In this document: positions 61,379 to 64,000 of the stretch, in pieces
Numbering within the stretch: the stretch's first letter is position 1
Layout: every line of letters begins with the position of its first letter
NCBI RefSeq assembly: GCF_016741815.1
Contig: NZ_JAERRJ010000003.1
Coordinates: forward strand, 496,001-560,000
Reading direction: 5' to 3'
From: Nocardia acididurans
Lineage (GTDB): Bacteria > Actinomycetota > Actinomycetes > Mycobacteriales > Mycobacteriaceae
DNA: 64,000 nucleotides
Translations under genes and position numbers: made by a program
The notes under the pieces: model-generated
The model's database searches: none
The model's input: the letters and a program-made list of their open reading frames with translations, nothing else
What the model was told of the DNA's origin: nothing

Positions 61379-61975
61379 ATGAGTGGGAAGAATCTGCGGC
61401 TGGCCGTGATCATCGGGAGCGTGCGGGAGGGGCGGTTCGGGCCGACCGTGGCGAACTGGTTCGCCGGGGAGGCGCACAAGCACGGGGGGTTCGAGGTCGA
61501 CGTGATCGATCTGGCGGATTACACGATGCCGGTGGAGTTGCCCGCGGTGCCGTTGTTGATGGAGCCGAATCCGGTGCGGCACGCGAGCATGACGAATCTG
61601 ACCCGGCGGCTGGCGGCGGCGGACGCGTATGTGGTGGTGACGCCGGATATCAACAGGAGTTACCCGGCTTCGCTGAAGACCGCTATCGACTGGCATTTCG
61701 CGGAGTGGGATCGGAAGGTGGTCGGGTTCGTGGGGTACAGCGGGAAGAGCGGCGGCATGTTCGCGATCGAGCATCTGCGGCAGATCTTCTCGGAGATGAA
61801 CGCGCACGCGGTGCGGGATTACGTGTCGATGCCGCGGTACTACCAGCTGTTCGACGGTGACGGGACGCTGATCGAGCCGGGTGAGTTCGAGTACGCGGCG
61901 CAGTCGATGCTGGGGCAGATGCACTGGTGGGCCAGTGCGGTCGCGGCCGTGCGCGAACTTCCCGTGTCCGCCTGA
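61379..61975 (+). CDS. NADPH-dependent FMN reductase (flavodoxin-like)
   Basis: The protein has 198 residues. The FMN-binding features are [12 protein letters not shown] near the N-terminus, [17 protein letters not shown] and V-G-Y-S-G-K-S-G-G. It reduces flavins or quinones with NAD(P)H. The ATG at 61379 follows GGAGGAGAAGAAG. It is divergent from the MmyB-type regulator. Confidence 0.9.
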   Translation: MSGKNLRLAVIIGSVREGRFGPTVANWFAGEAHKHGGFEVDVIDLADYTMPVELPAVPLLMEPNPVRHASMTNLTRRLAAADAYVVVTPDINRSYPASLKTAIDWHFAEWDRKVVGFVGYSGKSGGMFAIEHLRQIFSEMNAHAVRDYVSMPRYYQLFDGDGTLIEPGEFEYAAQSMLGQMHWWASAVAAVRELPVSA

Positions 61976-62100
61976 TCCCGCGCGGGGGCCGGGTGGCGGT
62001 GTCCCCGCGACGCTGTCACGCCGGAACCGGGATTGTCCCAGGATGCGGGAAGTTTGCGGCCGACGCGCGTGGGTCACATCCAGGCACTAACGTGTCCCGG

Positions 62101-62886
62101 GTGACCGTCTACTCCGATGATCTCCGTCTTGCCCTGCGACTGGCCGATGCCGCCGACGCCATCACGCGTGAGCGGTTCGGCGCGCTCGATCTGAAGGTCG
62201 ACGCGAAACCGGATCTGACGCCGGTGTCGGACGCCGACCTGGCGGTGGAGCATGAGATCCGCGGGATCCTCGCCACCGAGCGGCCCGGTGACCTGGTGCT
62301 CGGCGAGGAGTTCGGCGGCGACGTCGAGTTCACCGGGCGGCAGTGGGTGATCGACCCGATCGACGGCACCAAGAACTTCGTGCGCGGCGTCCCGGTCTGG
62401 GCTTCGCTCATCTCGCTGCTCGTGGACGGCGTCCCGGTGGTGGGCGTGGTGAGTGCCCCGGCGCTGGCCCGCCGCTGGTGGGCGGCGTCCGGTGCGGGCG
62501 CGTGGTCCAGCTTCGAAAAGGCTGAGCCCAAGGCGATTTCGGTGTCGGCCATCGCCGAGCTGGGCGCGTCCAGCCTGGCCATCTCGAGTCTGTCGGGGTG
62601 GCGGGCCATCGGCCGGCGCGAGAAGCTGCTGGTGCTCAGCGACGAGGTGTGGCGGGTGCGCGGCTACGGCGACTTCTTCGGCTACTGCCTGCTGGCGGAG
62701 GGCGCGGTGGATATCTGCACCGAGCCGGAGCTGTCGCTGTGGGATATGGCGGCGCTCGACATCCTGATTCGCGAGGCGGGCGGGAAGTTCACCTCGCTGG
62801 ACGGCAATCCGGGACCGCACGGCGGCAGCGCGGTGGCCACCAACGGCCATCTCCAGGATCAGGTGCTGGCCGCGCTGGCGGCCTGA
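62101..62886 (+). CDS. hisN: Histidinol-phosphatase (inositol monophosphatase family)
   Basis: The protein has 261 residues, very close to M. tuberculosis HisN (Rv3137). It has G-E-E-F-G-G, the metal motif [12 protein letters not shown] and [11 protein letters not shown]. It removes phosphate from histidinol phosphate in histidine synthesis. The GTG at 62101 is used. Confidence 0.93.
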   Translation: MTVYSDDLRLALRLADAADAITRERFGALDLKVDAKPDLTPVSDADLAVEHEIRGILATERPGDLVLGEEFGGDVEFTGRQWVIDPIDGTKNFVRGVPVWASLISLLVDGVPVVGVVSAPALARRWWAASGAGAWSSFEKAEPKAISVSAIAELGASSLAISSLSGWRAIGRREKLLVLSDEVWRVRGYGDFFGYCLLAEGAVDICTEPELSLWDMAALDILIREAGGKFTSLDGNPGPHGGSAVATNGHLQDQVLAALAA

Positions 62887-62889
62887 CGC

Positions 62890-64000
62890 CTACCCGTAAT
62901 GCCTTATGCTGGGCCACATTTCGGCCCAGCTCTGGCGGGGTGCGCGGCAGAGGTAGACGAGTCTGCCCTGTTCCTCGTTGTCGATGCCGAGGCCGTTGTC
63001 GATGCGGCCGACCTGTTCGACCTGCGGGCACAGTTCGAAGGCGCGATCGATGGGGAGTCCGATCAGGAGGGTGGGGCGGGAGTCCTCGGGCGGTCCCCAC
63101 CACCAGTAGGAGTTGTGGCCGCTGTGCGGGGTGGGGAGGTTGTGGGGCGCACCGAAGCGTTCGATGGCGGCCGCCTCGCCGTAGTTGGCGGTGAGGAGTT
63201 CGGCGTCGGGGGCGGAGCGGGCGCGGATTTCGGCGATATGGTCGACGAATACCGGCCAGCCGATGGTCTCTCCCGCGTCGTAATTGATTTCCAGGACCGG
63301 GGATTCGCGGACCGACGTGACCGGCAGCAACGGTAGGAACAGGGCCGCACCGGCGACGGCGTTGATCACCGTCACGGAAACCACTGCGAACCTTCGTATT
63401 CGGTTGCCGGTGAGCATGGGCTCGAGTCCGGCGGCCGCGGCGGCCAGCAGTAGCGGGTACATGCCGGCGAGGTAGTAGGCCTTGCCGCCGGACACGGTGA
63501 ATACCACGAACAGCACGGCGTAGGTGAGTACGAAGGCCCGGTAGCGCGGCTGCCGCCACAGGCGCCAGAGCCCGAATATCCACAGCGGCGCCAGGAATGG
63601 GCCCATCAGGCCGAATTGCAGCAGGACGAAGGTCAGCGGGGTGTCCGAGGTGCCGGAGGAGCCGCCCGCGATGGCGCGGCTGAGTTCCCACTGCGGCCAG
63701 TCGTTGGCGGCCTGCCAGATCAGGTAGGGCAGCGCGATGATCGCCGCTGTCGCGATCGCGGCCGCAAAATATTTGGTGGCGAAGATCTTTCGCGGACCGA
63801 GTGCGGCCAGCGACGCGGCGAGCACCAGGATCGGCAGGGCCGAGAGCGCCTTGTTCTGCATACTCAACCCCGCGAGCACGCCGACGCCGAGCCACCAGCG
63901 CGGATCGAATTCGTCTCGCAGCAGCCGCAATACGAGCAGCGCGATGCCCGACCACAGCGCCAGGTCGAAGACGGTGGTGCCCAGCAGATGCCCAGTGGCC
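62890..64000 (-). CDS. GT39-like membrane glycosyltransferase (5' part outside window)
   Basis: The visible C-terminal ~370 residues have many hydrophobic segments and the family pattern G-H-L-L-G-T-T-V-F-D-L-A at the window edge. A periplasmic C-terminal domain follows with W-W-W-G-P-P and Y-L-C-R-A-P. ArnT/PMT-like enzymes transfer sugars from lipid carriers to proteins or envelope lipids. The start lies beyond position 64000. It is convergent with hisN, with a 3-base gap between the stops. Confidence 0.8.
   Translation of the reverse strand, partial: ATGHLLGTTVFDLALWSGIALLVLRLLRDEFDPRWWLGVGVLAGLSMQNKALSALPILVLAASLAALGPRKIFATKYFAAAIATAAIIALPYLIWQAANDWPQWELSRAIAGGSSGTSDTPLTFVLLQFGLMGPFLAPLWIFGLWRLWRQPRYRAFVLTYAVLFVVFTVSGGKAYYLAGMYPLLLAAAAAGLEPMLTGNRIRRFAVVSVTVINAVAGAALFLPLLPVTSVRESPVLEINYDAGETIGWPVFVDHIAEIRARSAPDAELLTANYGEAAAIERFGAPHNLPTPHSGHNSYWWWGPPEDSRPTLLIGLPIDRAFELCPQVEQVGRIDNGLGIDNEEQGRLVYLCRAPRQSWAEMWPSIRHYG

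Overview
The window is high-GC actinobacterial chromosome, most likely a Nocardia or a close Mycobacteriales relative. The evidence is GC-rich third positions, GTG/TTG starts, a tmRNA with the mycobacterial-type tag ADSHQRDYALAA, the prfB-mscS-(small membrane protein)-ftsE-ftsX block known from Mycobacterium, GAF-ANTAR regulators, secreted LIP-family lipases and a REP13E12-type DUF222 protein.

Positions 1-8098 look like the right end of an integrated element. It carries three genes with nuclease-like folds (1-453, 548-2014, 2225-3457), an XRE/TPR regulator (3616-4842) divergent from three tightly packed small genes (5027-5808), and a large serine recombinase (6510-8243). The recombinase ORF runs through the 3' end of tRNA-Ala(GGC) in antisense, which marks the probable attachment site. 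The left end of the element is outside the window.

8300-49100 is ordinary chromosome rich in transporters and regulators. It holds the DUF222/HNH protein, a DsbA-like protein, MFS exporters, pgm, a crcB fluoride-channel pair, a secreted lipase, divergent TetR/exporter pairs with recognisable operator palindromes, a sugar-lactone oxidase, two LEA-like proteins, a BCCT carrier, mscL, a SigK-like sigma factor without an adjacent anti-sigma gene, and two GAF-ANTAR proteins. These are followed by a prolyl oligopeptidase, a DUF4132 protein, a flavoprotein/VOC pair, a Ser/Thr kinase, an Lrp-type regulator with its MFS neighbour, a saccharopine-dehydrogenase-like gene with a TetR, DUF899 and other small genes.

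49400-64000 is the translation-quality and division block: ssrA (tmRNA), smpB, a slipin/SPFH gene whose long leader folds like a tRNA, a guanidine-III riboswitch with sugE/gdx, a lipase, tRNA-Glu, recQ, ftsX, ftsE, a small membrane protein, mscS and prfB. After it come an MmyB-type regulator with a flavin reductase, hisN and a truncated GT39-like membrane glycosyltransferase.

The observations most worth a second look are the tRNA-like leader in front of the slipin gene (about 51780-51960), the nuclease cargo with five zinc-ribbon repeats, a 23-codon peptide gene with a perfect Shine-Dalgarno (48066-48137), and the recombinase that reads into the tRNA.
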